NCBI GenBank assembly: GCA_018883325.1
Contig: VEQH01000038.1
Coordinates: 1 to 40,018 of the forward strand
DNA length: 40,018 nucleotides
Origin: Flavobacteriales bacterium
GTDB taxonomy: Bacteria > Bacteroidota > Bacteroidia > Flavobacteriales_D > Crocinitomicaceae
Direction of reading: 5' to 3'
The notes under the pieces were generated by a model. That model saw nothing but the letters and a program-made list of their open reading frames with translations. It did not search any database and had not been told where the DNA came from. Made by a program: the position numbers and the translations under genes. Shown piece by piece: positions 27,401-36,012 of the stretch (position 1 is its first letter; each line of letters begins with the position of its first letter).

Positions 27401-30400
27401 GCAACCGTTTCCAGTAGAGCGTGGAAATATTCAACAACTTCTGGTAGCGGATATACAGCCTTCTCTCCTGCACAAACTGGAACAACATACACTCCAAATT
27501 TTGCTTCTTCCGGAACCTATTATGTAGTTTGTGAAGTAACCTATAGCAGTCCATGCGGAGTTGTAACAAGTAATGAAGTGCAAGTAACAGTTGCTGCTAA
27601 TTCAATTACAACCAGCTCAATCTCAGGGTCTCCATTCTGTGCCGGTGCAACTGGTGTTTCAGTTCCGTTTACTTATTCGGGAGCAGGAAGTTTTCCATCC
27701 GCCACATTTAAGGCGCAATTGTCAAATTCCAGTGGTAGTTTTGCGAGTCCTGTAGATCTTCAAACAGTAGCTTCAGATGGATCGGGCAGTCAGTCTATTA
27801 CCGTTACTATTCCTTCCAATTCGGCAGAGGGAACAGGATATAGAATTAGAGTGGTAAGTGATAATCCTGCGTTGAGTGGAACGGATAACGGCACCAACCT
27901 TACAATAAATGCAACTTCAGTTGGAGGATCTATTTCTGGAGGAACAACTGTTTGTACTGGAACAAATAGTACAAATCTTACTTTGAGCGGCCATACTGGA
28001 AGTGTTACGAAATGGCAGTCATCAACCACTTCTGATTTTAGTGCGTCTGTATCTGATATTACCAATACAACAACTTCTTTAACAGCAACAAATCTATCAT
28101 CTACTACCTATTATCGTGCTGTTGTTACCAATGGTGCTTGTTCAGCGGCCAATAGCAGTTCCGCAACAATTAGTGTAAGTTCAGCATCTGTGGGCGGAAC
28201 AGTCAGCGGTGGATCTGCCATTTGTTTAGGTTCCACAAGCGCGTCCTTAAGTTTGTCAGGCCACACGGGTTCAATAACCAAATGGCAATCAGCTCCAGCT
28301 CCATACACCACATGGACAGATGTTTCAAATACATCATCAAGTTATACCTCAGGTGCATTGTCGCAAAGTACTCAATTCAGAGCGGTGGTTACCAATGGGG
28401 TTTGTCCTGCTGCGAATTCAGCAGCTACAACTGTTACAGTAGATCAAAGTAATGCAGATGCCAGTACATATAATACTTCATGGTCGAATGGTTCATCTGA
28501 TGGAGCAACCGGACTCAATTCTTGGTCATTATCAACAACAGGAACAGCTGGTCATTTTATTGGTACTTCAGATATTGATGTGAATACTGAGTCATGGGGT
28601 ATGTATGCAAACTCGAGCGGTGAGGCAAACGGAATCCGCCCTTTTACTAGTAATCTATCCACTGGATCTTCTCTCAATTTCTCAATTGATAATGGTTCGG
28701 TTCAGAGTGGAGGAGTTGTTGGATTTAGTCTAAGAAATAGTTCGAGTCAAAACCTGATGGAATTCTATTTAACAGGTGGATCTTCTTTTTATACAATAAA
28801 TGATAACGCAGGACCCAGTCTAACGTCTGTTCCTAATACCACAACAGGTTTGCGCATATCCATTTCTTACACAGGGGCTAACACGTATTCTATATCTATT
28901 ACTCCTGCATCAGGCGGAAACACAACTTATTTTACTGGACGTACATTTTCAACAACGGGAACTAGCAATCAGGTACCACGTGAAATTCGTTTCTTTAATT
29001 ATAACGCAGGTAGTGGAAGCCAATATGACTATTTCATAAATAGCATCTCATTAAATCGTCCAAGTATAGGGTCAGAAACTAACTTTGCAGCACAAAATCT
29101 CTGTCAGAATTCTACAGCAAGTTCACTTTCAGTTGCTGCTTATGGCACTGGGTTGAGTTATCAGTGGTATCAAAATACAAGTGCATCAACGTCAGGAGCA
29201 ACAGCAATTACAAATGCTACAAGTAGTTCATATACTCCTTCCACGACAACAGCGGGCACTTTGTATTATTACTGCATTGTAAGTGGAACATGTTCTAGCG
29301 TGAGAAGTAATTTCTCAGGAGCTGTTACCGTAACGGCTGCTCCTACTACTGCTAATGCTGGTGCAGATCAAACGGGTTCAGCAACATGTGGTTTAACTTC
29401 AGTTACTTTAGCTGGTAATTCTGCACTTAGCGGAACAGGAGCATGGTCGATTATCAGTGGAACTGGTGGTAGCATTACAACTCCTTCTAGTGCAACAAGT
29501 GCCTTCAGTGGAACAGCAGGTAGCACATATACACTCCGTTGGACAATTAGCAACACGAATTGCACCTCTTCTACAGACGATGTGGTAATTACATTTAATC
29601 AAAATCCAACTGCATCTAATGCCGGTGCAGATCAAACAGGTTTAGCAACATGTGGTTTAACTTCTGTCACTTTAGCTGGTAATTCTGCAACTACTGGATC
29701 TGGAGCTTGGTCAATTATCAGTGGAACAGGTGGTAGCATTACAACTCCATCAAGTGCAACGAGTGCATTTAGTGGTGTAGCAGGAAGCACTTACACGTTG
29801 CGTTGGACAATCAGCAATAGTCCGTGTACAGCATCTACAGATGATGTTGTAATTGCGTTCAATCAAAATCCTACCACAGCCAATGCTGGTCCGGATCAAT
29901 CAGTGTGCAGTGGAGCAACCGTTACACTCGCAGCTACTTCCGCTTCAGCAGGTTCAGGAGCATGGTCTATCATCAGTGGTTCGGGCGGAACAGTTACAAC
30001 ACCAGCTAGTGCAACAAGTACGTTTACCGGAACTGCTGGTACATCCTACACCTTACGCTGGACGACAACTAATAGCCCATGTACGGCTTCTACGGATGAT
30101 GTAGTCATTACTTTCAATTCGGCGGTGAGCTATGGAACTGTTAGTAATGCTCCTAATACAAATGATCATTTAGTAATAAGTCAAGTGTATGGAGGTGGTG
30201 GAAATTCCGGGGCAACATATACAAATGATTTTGTGGAAATATTTAATCCTACATCAAGTACTGTATCATTAACCAATTGGAAAATTCAATACGCATCTTC
30301 CGCAGGATCATATGCCGACGCTGCGACCTTGAGCGGTTCTATTAACCCAGGCAAATATTATTTGATCAGTCTAGCTGGTGGTGCTACTGGTGCATCACTA

Positions 30401-33400
30401 CCTTCAGCGGATGCGACGGGATTAACTAACCTCTCTGCAACTACTGGTAAGGTTCGCTTAATAAACGCATCATCAGTTGTAATAGATAAGTTGGGATATG
30501 GAACCTCTTCTAGCCCAGATCCTGAAGGAACTGCTGTTGCTGCTGCTTCTGGCAATGCAGTTTCGTATCAAAGAGCAAATAATGGTTGCACTGATACCGA
30601 TAATAATAGTAATGATTTTTCAAATAATGTTACTGCTAATGCACGAAACAGCTCTTCTCCAACCAACGATTGCTCTGGTATCGTAGAAACAGATTGTTCA
30701 GGGGATATACCAAGTGCAATGAGTGTCAGTGGAGCATCAGGCTCTAGTTTGTTTACCTATCAATGGTACTCGATTTCAGGTCAGCAAAGTGCACCAACAG
30801 GAAATAGTACGAGTGGTTGGACGAGTTTAGGGAGCACAGATGGTGCGAATACTGCAACTTATACACCAACAAGCGGTATTTCATCCACTACAACTTACGC
30901 TTGTTTTGTTACGCCAACAGGCACACCTTCTTGTGGAACAGGTACTTGGGCTGGAAGCTGCAGACAAGTGCTTATAAATTCAGTAACGGGTGGAACAGTA
31001 GCTGGAAGTACAAGTGTTTGTTCGGGAGGAAATCCTGCCGCGTTTACTCAATCGGTAGCTTCGACAGGTTCAGGCACGTTGACTTACCAATGGGAATCTT
31101 CAGCAAGCAGTGATTTTTCAACCACCATCACCACCATAGCTGGTGCTACATCTACTACCTATGATGTGCCTGCAGGAATTACAGCAACAACCTATTACAG
31201 AAGAAAAGTTACCAGCATACTGAACGGCAAATCTTGTTCAGCTTACAGTAACGTATTGACGGTGACGGTAAATGCATTACCAACTATAACCGGTACAACA
31301 ACTGTTTGTGTGAATGCAACGACTCAATTAACAGGTTCTGGTACACCTGCTGCTTCCAATCCATGGGTCGTAGCATCTAATCCTACAAAAGCTTCTGTTA
31401 ACAGCAGTGGTTTGGTTACTGGTTTGATATCTGGTACGCCTTCGCCTACTGTTACTTACACCGATAATAACGGATGTACAAGCACTGCTTCCACCATAAC
31501 AGTGAACGCTCTGCCAACTGTATCCTTCACCACTTCTCCTGCAGCAACACTTTGTTCTGCGACGAGTGCAACTTATACAACCCAAGCTAGTCAGTCTAAT
31601 TATATTTGGAGTGTTCCAGGCACGTTGAATACTGATTATACTATCGCATCTGGAGGAATAGGAACCTCAAGTAATACGGTAACCATTAATTGGCTAACAT
31701 CCGGTAGCAAAACAGTAACCGTAAATTACACGAATGCTAATGGTTGTACAGCAGCTAGTGCAGCTTCTAACTCCACTACAGTTACAATTTCTCCAACTAC
31801 CTCTAACGCAGGTAGTTCTCAAACGTTATGTTCCGGAATTGCGGCAACCTTAGCTGCGAATTCGCCCTCCGTTGGTTCGGGAGCATGGACTGTAACAGGC
31901 GGACCAAACACATCCACTAGCCAATTTAGCAGCACTTCAAGTGCTACAGCCACATTTACACCAGCAGGAGGCTCAGGCTCTTATGTATTAAGATGGACTA
32001 CATCCAACGGATCATGTACCTCTACATCTGACGTGACCATTACGGTTAATTCAGCAGCCCCTTCAACAACAGGTGTTTCTATTTGTCAGGATGCAAGTTC
32101 CGCAAGCATGTCTGTTACGAGTGATTTCGCAAATGCTGGAACTACTTTCTCAGGAACTTGGGCGTCTACCCCAACTGCCATTAGACCTACTTCTAGTATA
32201 AGTAATGACGCAATTTGCTCATTTACAAATGGGAATTCTAGAAATTATACAATAACCCAGTTCCAAGTTAGTGTTTCGGGCAATTATACTTTCGAGATGG
32301 ATGACAATTCTAATTATGATGGTATGGCATATCTGACTTCAGGCAATTTCACACCAGGAAGTTGTTCAACTGGTACGTGGATTGTAGGAGATGATGACGG
32401 TGGAGTTAATAATGAGCCAAGGTTCACTGCCTCTCTTTCCACTGGTGTAATTTATACCCTTTATTCCACGACCTACAGTTCTTCTGCAGGAACTTATTTA
32501 GGCTCCTTCTCGTGGACAGTAACTCCACCATCTGGAGGAAACATTATGACCCCTGTCAATTGGTATACAGCCTCATCTGGTGGTACTTTGTTGGGTACCG
32601 GCACTTCGTTTAATCCGGTAGGTGTCGCTAACTCAGGGTTAGCTAATACTGCAACTGCGGGAACAACTACGTATTATGCGGCATTTTCTAATAATACAAC
32701 ATGTAGAACGGCAACTAATTATGAAATTAAGGCTAAACCATCTGCTCCAACAATTGGAACGATCACGCAACCAACCTGTGGAACAGCAACTGCAAGTGTA
32801 GCCCTAAGTGGTTTACCATCTTCAGGCAGTTGGACAGTCGCTGGAACTCCATCGGGTAGTTTAGCAAGTTCAGGAACCACAGGAACAGTTACAGGATTAA
32901 CGGCAAACCAGACATATACATTTACGGTTACCAATGCAGACGGCTGTACTTCATCTGCATCAGGTAATGCGGTTGTTAATGCTCAACCGGCAACGCCATC
33001 TGCACCAACAGCCTCTGCTCAATCTTTGTGTTCAGGTTCAGATGTATCTAACCTTTCAGCTTCAGGAACAGCCATTCAATGGTATACTGCAGCAACTGGT
33101 GGTTCTGCACTTTCAACTTCAGAAGCGCTTTCGACAGGAACTTATTACGCTTCACAAACAGTTTCAGGTTGTGAAAGTGTCACGAGAACGAGTGTAGCAG
33201 TTACGGTAAACCCTACTGGCACTTGGATCGGTGATTCTAACGACGATTGGAATGATGCAGCAAACTGGTGTGGAGGAGTTCCTAATTCAAGCTCGGCAGT
33301 GGTTTCAATTCCTTCTGGAGTTACCGTTAATATGGATGCTTCTCCAACTGTACTAAATTTAACCATTGGTTCGGGTGCAACGCTTGTTGCAAATGGTCAA

Positions 33401-34936
33401 ACGATTACAGTGGCAAGTGGAGGTTCATTTACAAATAACGGTACATATAGCGTTGGCACAGGTGCGGCAAATCTTGTGTTTTCTGGTAATGGAACTATTG
33501 GAGGTACAGGTACAACGGTTACTCTCAACAACCTAACCATAAATGGTACCTTGACGGTTAGCACTTCTCCAACAGTTAATGGAATTGTTACCATTAATTC
33601 AGATGGATCAATCGCAACGAATCCAATTATTTATGGTACTTCATCAACTTTGGTTTACAATCAAGGTGGGGAAGTTTCAGTAACAAGCAATGAATGGCCA
33701 ACAAGTAATTCTCCTAGAAATGTTACTGTACAAAACAACTCAAATTTGACTTTGAATGGTTCAAAAACGATAATAGGAACCTTAACAATGGGTGGTGATA
33801 TCATAACAGGTGCAAATACCATCACAATTGGAAATAGTTCGGCAACACCTGGAACTTTAACTTACAATTCAGGTAAAATAATGGGAGAACTTAGAAGATA
33901 TTTTGCAAACACTACAGGTACTAACTATTCTTTTCCTGTTGGTAATACAACCTATAAAAGAGGAGTTACTATTAATTTTACAGATGCACCAGGTGAAAAT
34001 CAATATTTAACAGTTGCCTATAGAAGTGGAGTGCCAATTTTGGAAGGTCAGACAGAACCACTTTACACAGGTTTACCGTTTACAACAGCCGATGGTCAAT
34101 TGATTCAAAATTATTCGGATGAAGGGTATTGGGAAATAAATCCAACTGCTTATGGATCAGGAATTGATACCAAAACTTACCAAATAACACTTGAAATGAA
34201 TAATATTGGGGGAGTAAATGATTTTACAAAAACTCGTTTGATTAGAGCCAAGGGACCAAGTCACCTATCATGGGAAGCTTTAACGCATATAAGTTCGACA
34301 GGTGATAATTCAAATTATTCAATAACAGCATCTGGAAGTGGATTCAGTTGGTTTGCAGGCGGTGGAGATGATAATAACAATCCCCTCCCAGTGGAACTAC
34401 TCTATTTCAACGGAGAATGCACTGAACAAGGAAACATTCTACGTTGGGCAACAGCGTCGGAATTTAATAGTTCGCATTACGATGTTGAAGCATCACAAGA
34501 TGGTGAAAATTGGAATGTTATCAATACACAAGCGGCAGCAGGTTTTTCAACGGAATTACAAACGTATACGTATGTCGATTTTGAAAAATCAAATGCAGCT
34601 TACTACCGATTGAATCAAGTTGATATTAACGGAGATAATAAAATATATAATCCAATTTTTATCAATTGTGATGGAACTTCGACTCAATTGAGTACGTATC
34701 CAAACCCAAGTAAAGGTGGTTTCAATGTTGCTGTAAGTGATTCAAAATTTGTTGGAGAATCAAGTTTAATCATTCGTGACGCAATGGGTAAAGAGGTTTT
34801 AAGAAAACTAATTACTGTTGAAGAGGGAGTGAATTTATTCCCAATCGAAGCAGATGAAATTGAAAATGGTGTTTATTTCATTTCAATCGAAAATTCAAAT
34901 GTTGATATCAGAACAATCAAACATGTTAAAAATTAG
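21428..34936 (+). CDS. Giant (4502-aa) multidomain surface protein with T9SS type A sorting domain
   Basis: The N-terminus has two hydrophobic stretches (about 46-58 and 68-80) with a likely cleavage after FAQ86. Order by residue: Ig/chitobiase-like domain (about 105-235); long Ser/Thr/Gly/Asn-rich beta-solenoid-like part (about 240-1100) with repeats such as SGLNQTFGNF and GTYEHNF; FN3-like domain (about 1196-1310); Ig-like domains with YQWY and TYYxxVVTNGxC motifs; two copies of an unrecognised ~200-residue module (about 1674-1870 and 2346-2545); three 88-residue PKD-like repeats (about 2639-2897); a lamin-tail domain (about 2910-3075, DHLVISQVYGGGGNSG, DFVEIFNP); a PPC-like domain (about 3560-3700); more Ig repeats; and a C-terminal PNPSKGGF...NGVYFISIEN sorting domain (about 4421-4502). 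The last is known to direct T9SS export and surface attachment. Likely an adhesin; no enzyme motif is seen. A strong terminator follows. Confidence 0.93.
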   Translation: MRKNTQPSKFNRANNPKQLSSCAEETKLRFSELASAAFGLKKYAKSFVFLLSTLLLFSTKGLGQRLRTFSLLILSLFLFYGELFAQLGFEGHIPTTQLPYNPAGYSNSTMRQGSSATSSNKSTISPGENVILYVNWNFDTGGKSVYIVYTTNGTNPSKTNGTSVACSFSNFLNPNRTWVGTIPSSAITAGTQIKYVFYISDGNLAAAWGRVASSSDASGYTTTWTESDAAYSFTVVSQFYSKSTGNLDVLTNWGSNTDGTGVAPANFTSNNVTYNIRNNAAPTIGAAWTVSGTGSKIIVGDGTNACTLTLPSGTAIYNSVATDVSNNATVKFQNATAPTFGTTQFLSGSIYEHNLGASGGTIPTATWNSNSTCRLKYTANTSSSPSGLNQTFGKFEIDLAAGQTNNNLIITPTNVTNEFRVTSTGGGSIELQALVIDGNYVQTGGTAKIRAATGASSANVKGSFTLSGGSFMITDANGSGNQSQITVDGDCSLNGGTFSFLNTSGTSGVAFMIIRGGTTTIGSGVTFSGFLLTTSGFYFNRLTAGTMNVNIAQPFSSGSIRNAFYYNTTNTTGINETYNGSSAQTTVNGTNATPGTGFAAWPTTGTVLKTLTISNTAGVTASTAKVINTSLVVDASCRYDIGANNHTIASGATGTINGTLRSAATITTTGTLTFSSTGTYEHNFTTTAGTIPTATWSSTSNCNIIGYTTNTAAASGLNQTFGNFTWNCTGQTSSTNLNGGLNGSVSGNFNVISTGTAQLRLGGSSSTWTSTISGALNIQGGTLAIIGSGTAGSGAATINVNGDLTISGGILDFNAVSNAASSTINIGGNFSQTGGAIQRSFNAVSTFVFNKSSGTQTFTQSAGTISNNINWNVGNGTSTNTVQLGSNVNLGTGTGTFTVANNASMDFGTFTLSGSGTFAASTGSTLISANTNATGAFNTSGANGSVLTTTRTFSNAGVNYTFNGASAQNTGNAIGSATNTNIKNLTLNNSSGVTLSASALLSSTGTLTLTSGSLTLGANDLTLTSGATISGANSSKFIKTSSTGQLKQTVGGSSVTFPVGNAAYNPISFSNSGTSDTYGVRVVDGALASTYVPNAVTKTINRRWEITEAVTGGGTITPALTFNLSERNDATAFNSASNPYVGLFTSSWSQVGATSSGTDPLTFTSGSSFSPSTSPYSFGCGKDDGLAAIACTPPSTQATIGAYTNNTAGTSVTVNWTRGNGTAGVIVVARATATAAVNPTSGTTYTANAAFGSGNTTGTNNFVVYSGTGTSVNVTGLTAATGYTFTVFEYNTTGTCYLTPGSSSAVTTCNPATANAGSPLDAICRSGISAQMGGSVGGGATGGTWSGGAGTWSNASNPSTATYTASASESGSITLTLTTTGGCATVTATKNITVNSLPSAPTGTNGSGCGTGTVSISASVGAGETVDWYAASSGGSVLSGGSATTSFTTPSISSTTIYYAEARNTTTNCVSSTRTAVTATVNSLPAISTQPSAPTATCSGSGTQTISVTATGTGLTYSWRKGGVALSNGGVISGQGTATLTLTSPTTSDAGSYDVVVSGTCSPSVTSTAVTVTVNSSVGGTASATPSSVCLNGSTSVSLSGNSGSTFQWQRSEDAGSTWSNISGATSSSYTTPNLITATSYRATVTNGSCTSATSSTVAVSINETNTSSASSATYNSAWSNSQNDNTTGLGAWSLSTTGTAGFFTGSSDVNNGGTRSWGMFASGGSNLASAVRTVSMSIGNTLSFSMDNGSIDNSKTIGFALQNASGENLMELLFIGGQSFYQIIDAAGTTNTSIGYTSGGLDVSVAYTAGNTYAIYVTGKGGATESYTARTFSSQGGGQVPTQIRFFNAGAGSGPSYDLFFNSLSISNPIISSHPSSSAQNVCQNGSATALSVTASGTSLAYQWYSNTTASNSGGTLINLATSSSYTPSSATAGTLYYYCVVTNGSCGSATSRVSGAVTVVSSTTSISPSSTQNISISTNGTQLSVSTGTATVSSRAWKYSTTSGSGYTAFSPAQTGTTYTPNFASSGTYYVVCEVTYSSPCGVVTSNEVQVTVAANSITTSSISGSPFCAGATGVSVPFTYSGAGSFPSATFKAQLSNSSGSFASPVDLQTVASDGSGSQSITVTIPSNSAEGTGYRIRVVSDNPALSGTDNGTNLTINATSVGGSISGGTTVCTGTNSTNLTLSGHTGSVTKWQSSTTSDFSASVSDITNTTTSLTATNLSSTTYYRAVVTNGACSAANSSSATISVSSASVGGTVSGGSAICLGSTSASLSLSGHTGSITKWQSAPAPYTTWTDVSNTSSSYTSGALSQSTQFRAVVTNGVCPAANSAATTVTVDQSNADASTYNTSWSNGSSDGATGLNSWSLSTTGTAGHFIGTSDIDVNTESWGMYANSSGEANGIRPFTSNLSTGSSLNFSIDNGSVQSGGVVGFSLRNSSSQNLMEFYLTGGSSFYTINDNAGPSLTSVPNTTTGLRISISYTGANTYSISITPASGGNTTYFTGRTFSTTGTSNQVPREIRFFNYNAGSGSQYDYFINSISLNRPSIGSETNFAAQNLCQNSTASSLSVAAYGTGLSYQWYQNTSASTSGATAITNATSSSYTPSTTTAGTLYYYCIVSGTCSSVRSNFSGAVTVTAAPTTANAGADQTGSATCGLTSVTLAGNSALSGTGAWSIISGTGGSITTPSSATSAFSGTAGSTYTLRWTISNTNCTSSTDDVVITFNQNPTASNAGADQTGLATCGLTSVTLAGNSATTGSGAWSIISGTGGSITTPSSATSAFSGVAGSTYTLRWTISNSPCTASTDDVVIAFNQNPTTANAGPDQSVCSGATVTLAATSASAGSGAWSIISGSGGTVTTPASATSTFTGTAGTSYTLRWTTTNSPCTASTDDVVITFNSAVSYGTVSNAPNTNDHLVISQVYGGGGNSGATYTNDFVEIFNPTSSTVSLTNWKIQYASSAGSYADAATLSGSINPGKYYLISLAGGATGASLPSADATGLTNLSATTGKVRLINASSVVIDKLGYGTSSSPDPEGTAVAAASGNAVSYQRANNGCTDTDNNSNDFSNNVTANARNSSSPTNDCSGIVETDCSGDIPSAMSVSGASGSSLFTYQWYSISGQQSAPTGNSTSGWTSLGSTDGANTATYTPTSGISSTTTYACFVTPTGTPSCGTGTWAGSCRQVLINSVTGGTVAGSTSVCSGGNPAAFTQSVASTGSGTLTYQWESSASSDFSTTITTIAGATSTTYDVPAGITATTYYRRKVTSILNGKSCSAYSNVLTVTVNALPTITGTTTVCVNATTQLTGSGTPAASNPWVVASNPTKASVNSSGLVTGLISGTPSPTVTYTDNNGCTSTASTITVNALPTVSFTTSPAATLCSATSATYTTQASQSNYIWSVPGTLNTDYTIASGGIGTSSNTVTINWLTSGSKTVTVNYTNANGCTAASAASNSTTVTISPTTSNAGSSQTLCSGIAATLAANSPSVGSGAWTVTGGPNTSTSQFSSTSSATATFTPAGGSGSYVLRWTTSNGSCTSTSDVTITVNSAAPSTTGVSICQDASSASMSVTSDFANAGTTFSGTWASTPTAIRPTSSISNDAICSFTNGNSRNYTITQFQVSVSGNYTFEMDDNSNYDGMAYLTSGNFTPGSCSTGTWIVGDDDGGVNNEPRFTASLSTGVIYTLYSTTYSSSAGTYLGSFSWTVTPPSGGNIMTPVNWYTASSGGTLLGTGTSFNPVGVANSGLANTATAGTTTYYAAFSNNTTCRTATNYEIKAKPSAPTIGTITQPTCGTATASVALSGLPSSGSWTVAGTPSGSLASSGTTGTVTGLTANQTYTFTVTNADGCTSSASGNAVVNAQPATPSAPTASAQSLCSGSDVSNLSASGTAIQWYTAATGGSALSTSEALSTGTYYASQTVSGCESVTRTSVAVTVNPTGTWIGDSNDDWNDAANWCGGVPNSSSAVVSIPSGVTVNMDASPTVLNLTIGSGATLVANGQTITVASGGSFTNNGTYSVGTGAANLVFSGNGTIGGTGTTVTLNNLTINGTLTVSTSPTVNGIVTINSDGSIATNPIIYGTSSTLVYNQGGEVSVTSNEWPTSNSPRNVTVQNNSNLTLNGSKTIIGTLTMGGDIITGANTITIGNSSATPGTLTYNSGKIMGELRRYFANTTGTNYSFPVGNTTYKRGVTINFTDAPGENQYLTVAYRSGVPILEGQTEPLYTGLPFTTADGQLIQNYSDEGYWEINPTAYGSGIDTKTYQITLEMNNIGGVNDFTKTRLIRAKGPSHLSWEALTHISSTGDNSNYSITASGSGFSWFAGGGDDNNNPLPVELLYFNGECTEQGNILRWATASEFNSSHYDVEASQDGENWNVINTQAAAGFSTELQTYTYVDFEKSNAAYYRLNQVDINGDNKIYNPIFINCDGTSTQLSTYPNPSKGGFNVAVSDSKFVGESSLIIRDAMGKEVLRKLITVEEGVNLFPIEADEIENGVYFISIENSNVDIRTIKHVKN
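26447..27037 (+). repeat. First copy of an unrecognised ~200-residue module
   Basis: The module begins at TYNSAWSN, continues with GLGAWSLSTTGTAGFF, SWGMFA, LSFSMDNGSI, VGF/IGFALQNASGENLMEL, a YxIxDxAG segment, a YTAGNTYAIYVT strand and QIRFFNAGAGSGPSYDLFFNSLSI. The alternating hydrophobic strands suggest a jelly-roll, lectin-like fold. An Ig-like domain opening with NVCQNGSATALSV follows directly. The second copy is at 28463-29061. Confidence 0.75.
28463..29061 (+). repeat. Second copy of the unrecognised ~200-residue module
   Basis: It begins at TYNTSWSNGSSD and repeats the same landmarks as the copy at 26447-27037: GLNSWSLSTTGTAGHF, SWGMYA, LNFSIDNGSV, VGFSLRNSSSQNLMEFYL, YTGANTYSISIT, FTGRTFSTTG and EIRFFNYNAGSGSQYDYFINSISL. 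The DNA has diverged much more than in the neighbouring PKD-like repeats. It too is followed by an Ig-like domain opening with NLCQNSTASSLSV, so the duplicated unit was probably module plus Ig domain. Confidence 0.75.
29342..30118 (+). repeat. Three tandem PKD/Ig-like repeats of about 88 residues
   Basis: Units begin at 29342, 29606 and 29870 and each runs from TxxNAGxDQ through VTLA, GAWSIISGxGG, TTPxSATS, YTLRWT and STDDVVI. Units 1 and 2 are exactly 264 bp each and closely similar in DNA, including a shared ACATGTGGTTTAACTTC stretch; unit 3 is more diverged. This indicates recent duplication of unit 1 or 2. Confidence 0.88.
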
Positions 34937-34962
34937 TATTAAGAGCTAGTTTTAAAAATATT

Positions 34963-34991
34963 AAATCCCAACTTATGGTTGGGATTTTTTT
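34963..34991 (+). terminator. Rho-independent terminator after the second giant gene
   Basis: AAATCCCAAC (34963-34972) pairs perfectly with GTTGGGATTT (34978-34987) around the five-base loop TTATG, and a T-run follows to 34991. Confidence 0.92.
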
Positions 34992-34997
34992 ATTTGC

Positions 34998-35029
34998 TTG
35001 CTTTTCAAATTTTTTAAATTATAACTTCG
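34998..35029 (+). promoter_or_regulatory. Candidate promoter of the ZIP transporter gene
   Basis: TTG (34998-35000) and TAACTTCG (35022-35029, one mismatch to TAnnTTTG) are separated by 21 bases. The ATG follows 16 bases later. Confidence 0.35.
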
Positions 35030-35045
35030 CAACACGAATCTAAAA

Positions 35046-35870
35046 ATGAAAGCATTAATACATTTTTTTGAAGGATTAGATCCCGTTTTTGCGGCTTTTA
35101 TTGCAACAACTTTCACATGGTTGGTAACTGCAACAGGTGCATCTTTGGTGTTTTTCTTTAAAACAATTCACCGTGGTGTTTTGGATGGGATGCTTGGTTT
35201 TACGGGTGGAGTAATGGTTGCAGCAAGTTTTTGGTCGCTATTGATGCCGTCTATTGAGTTGTCGGAACGATTTTATCCTTCAATGCCTTGGATGCCGGCA
35301 GCAGTTGGCTTTTTAACTGGAGCTTTATTTTTATTTTTTTTAGATAAAAGCATGCCTCATCTTCACATTAATTTCAGTGAAAACGAATCGGAAGGTGTAA
35401 AAACTCAATTGCATAAAACTACATTGTTGGTTCTTGCAATTACCCTTCATAATATTCCTGAAGGATTAGCGGTTGGTGTTTTATTTGGAGCGGCAGCGAA
35501 TGGGATGGAAGGCGCAACAATAGCTGGAGCGATTACGCTAGCAATTGGAATAGGAATTCAAAATTTCCCAGAAGGATTTGCCGTTGCAATGCCGCTCAGA
35601 AGGGCAGGGGCAAGCCGTTTTAAAAGCTTTTGGTTTGGGCAACTTTCTGCAATTGTTGAACCGATCGCTGGGGTAATTGGCGCTGCAGCAGTAATTTATA
35701 TCGAACAAATTCTTCCTTTCGCTTTAGCATTTGCAGCGGGTGCAATGATTTTTGTAGTGGTAGAAGAAGTTATTCCTGAAACGCAACGCGATAAATACAC
35801 TGATGTTGCTGTTCTTGGCTTCATTGGCGGATTTGTTGTGATGATGGTATTGGACGTTGCGCTTGGATAA
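35046..35870 (+). CDS. ZIP-family divalent metal transporter (ZupT-like)
   Basis: 274 residues with about eight membrane segments. ZIP proteins bring zinc or other divalent metals into the cytoplasm. The metal-binding motifs of transmembrane helices 4 and 5 are present: HNIPEG (H135, N136, E139) and QNFPEG (Q172, N173, E176), with VEP (E205) in the next helix and a VVVEEVIPE segment later. A short loop with MPHLHINFSENESEG (from residue 103) between helices 3 and 4 contains His and acidic residues and may be the cytoplasmic metal-sensing loop of the family. The QNFPEG variant resembles the GufA/ZupT branch. Zinc, iron or manganese cannot be told apart by sequence. The gene is separate from the riboswitch transcript that follows. 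Confidence 0.92.
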   Translation: MKALIHFFEGLDPVFAAFIATTFTWLVTATGASLVFFFKTIHRGVLDGMLGFTGGVMVAASFWSLLMPSIELSERFYPSMPWMPAAVGFLTGALFLFFLDKSMPHLHINFSENESEGVKTQLHKTTLLVLAITLHNIPEGLAVGVLFGAAANGMEGATIAGAITLAIGIGIQNFPEGFAVAMPLRRAGASRFKSFWFGQLSAIVEPIAGVIGAAAVIYIEQILPFALAFAAGAMIFVVVEEVIPETQRDKYTDVAVLGFIGGFVVMMVLDVALG

Positions 35871-35918
35871 GATTCCAAATTTTTCTACTTCCTTTTTATT
35901 TTCAATTGGATTTATAAT

Positions 35919-35926
35919 TAGTTTTG
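35919..35926 (+). promoter_or_regulatory. -7 promoter element for the riboswitch transcript
   Basis: TAGTTTTG matches TAnnTTTG exactly. It would start transcription at about 35932, which is where the riboswitch begins, a strong positional argument. No clear -33 TTG is at the usual distance. Confidence 0.5.
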
Positions 35927-35931
35927 TGCCG

Positions 35932-36006
35932 TCTCTAAGGGGTGCCTGTGACAAGGCTGAGATTATACCCATTGAACCTGTAAGGTAATGCTTGCGCAGG
36001 GAAGAT
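35932..36006 (+). promoter_or_regulatory. TPP (THI-box) riboswitch
   Basis: The conserved core is complete: GGGGTGCC (35939-35946), GGCTGAGA (35955-35962), ACCC (35967-35970), GAACCTG (35974-35980), and GGTAATGC...GCGCAGGGAAG (about 35984-36005). GGGT pairs with ACCC for P2, GCC with GGC for a short P3, and CCTG with CAGG closes the pyrophosphate-sensing arm. TPP riboswitches shut down thiamin synthesis or uptake genes when the cofactor is plentiful. Here it lies 70 bases before a TonB-dependent receptor gene, an arrangement known in Bacteroidota for outer-membrane thiamin uptake. Confidence 0.95.
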
Positions 36007-36012
36007 GACTGA

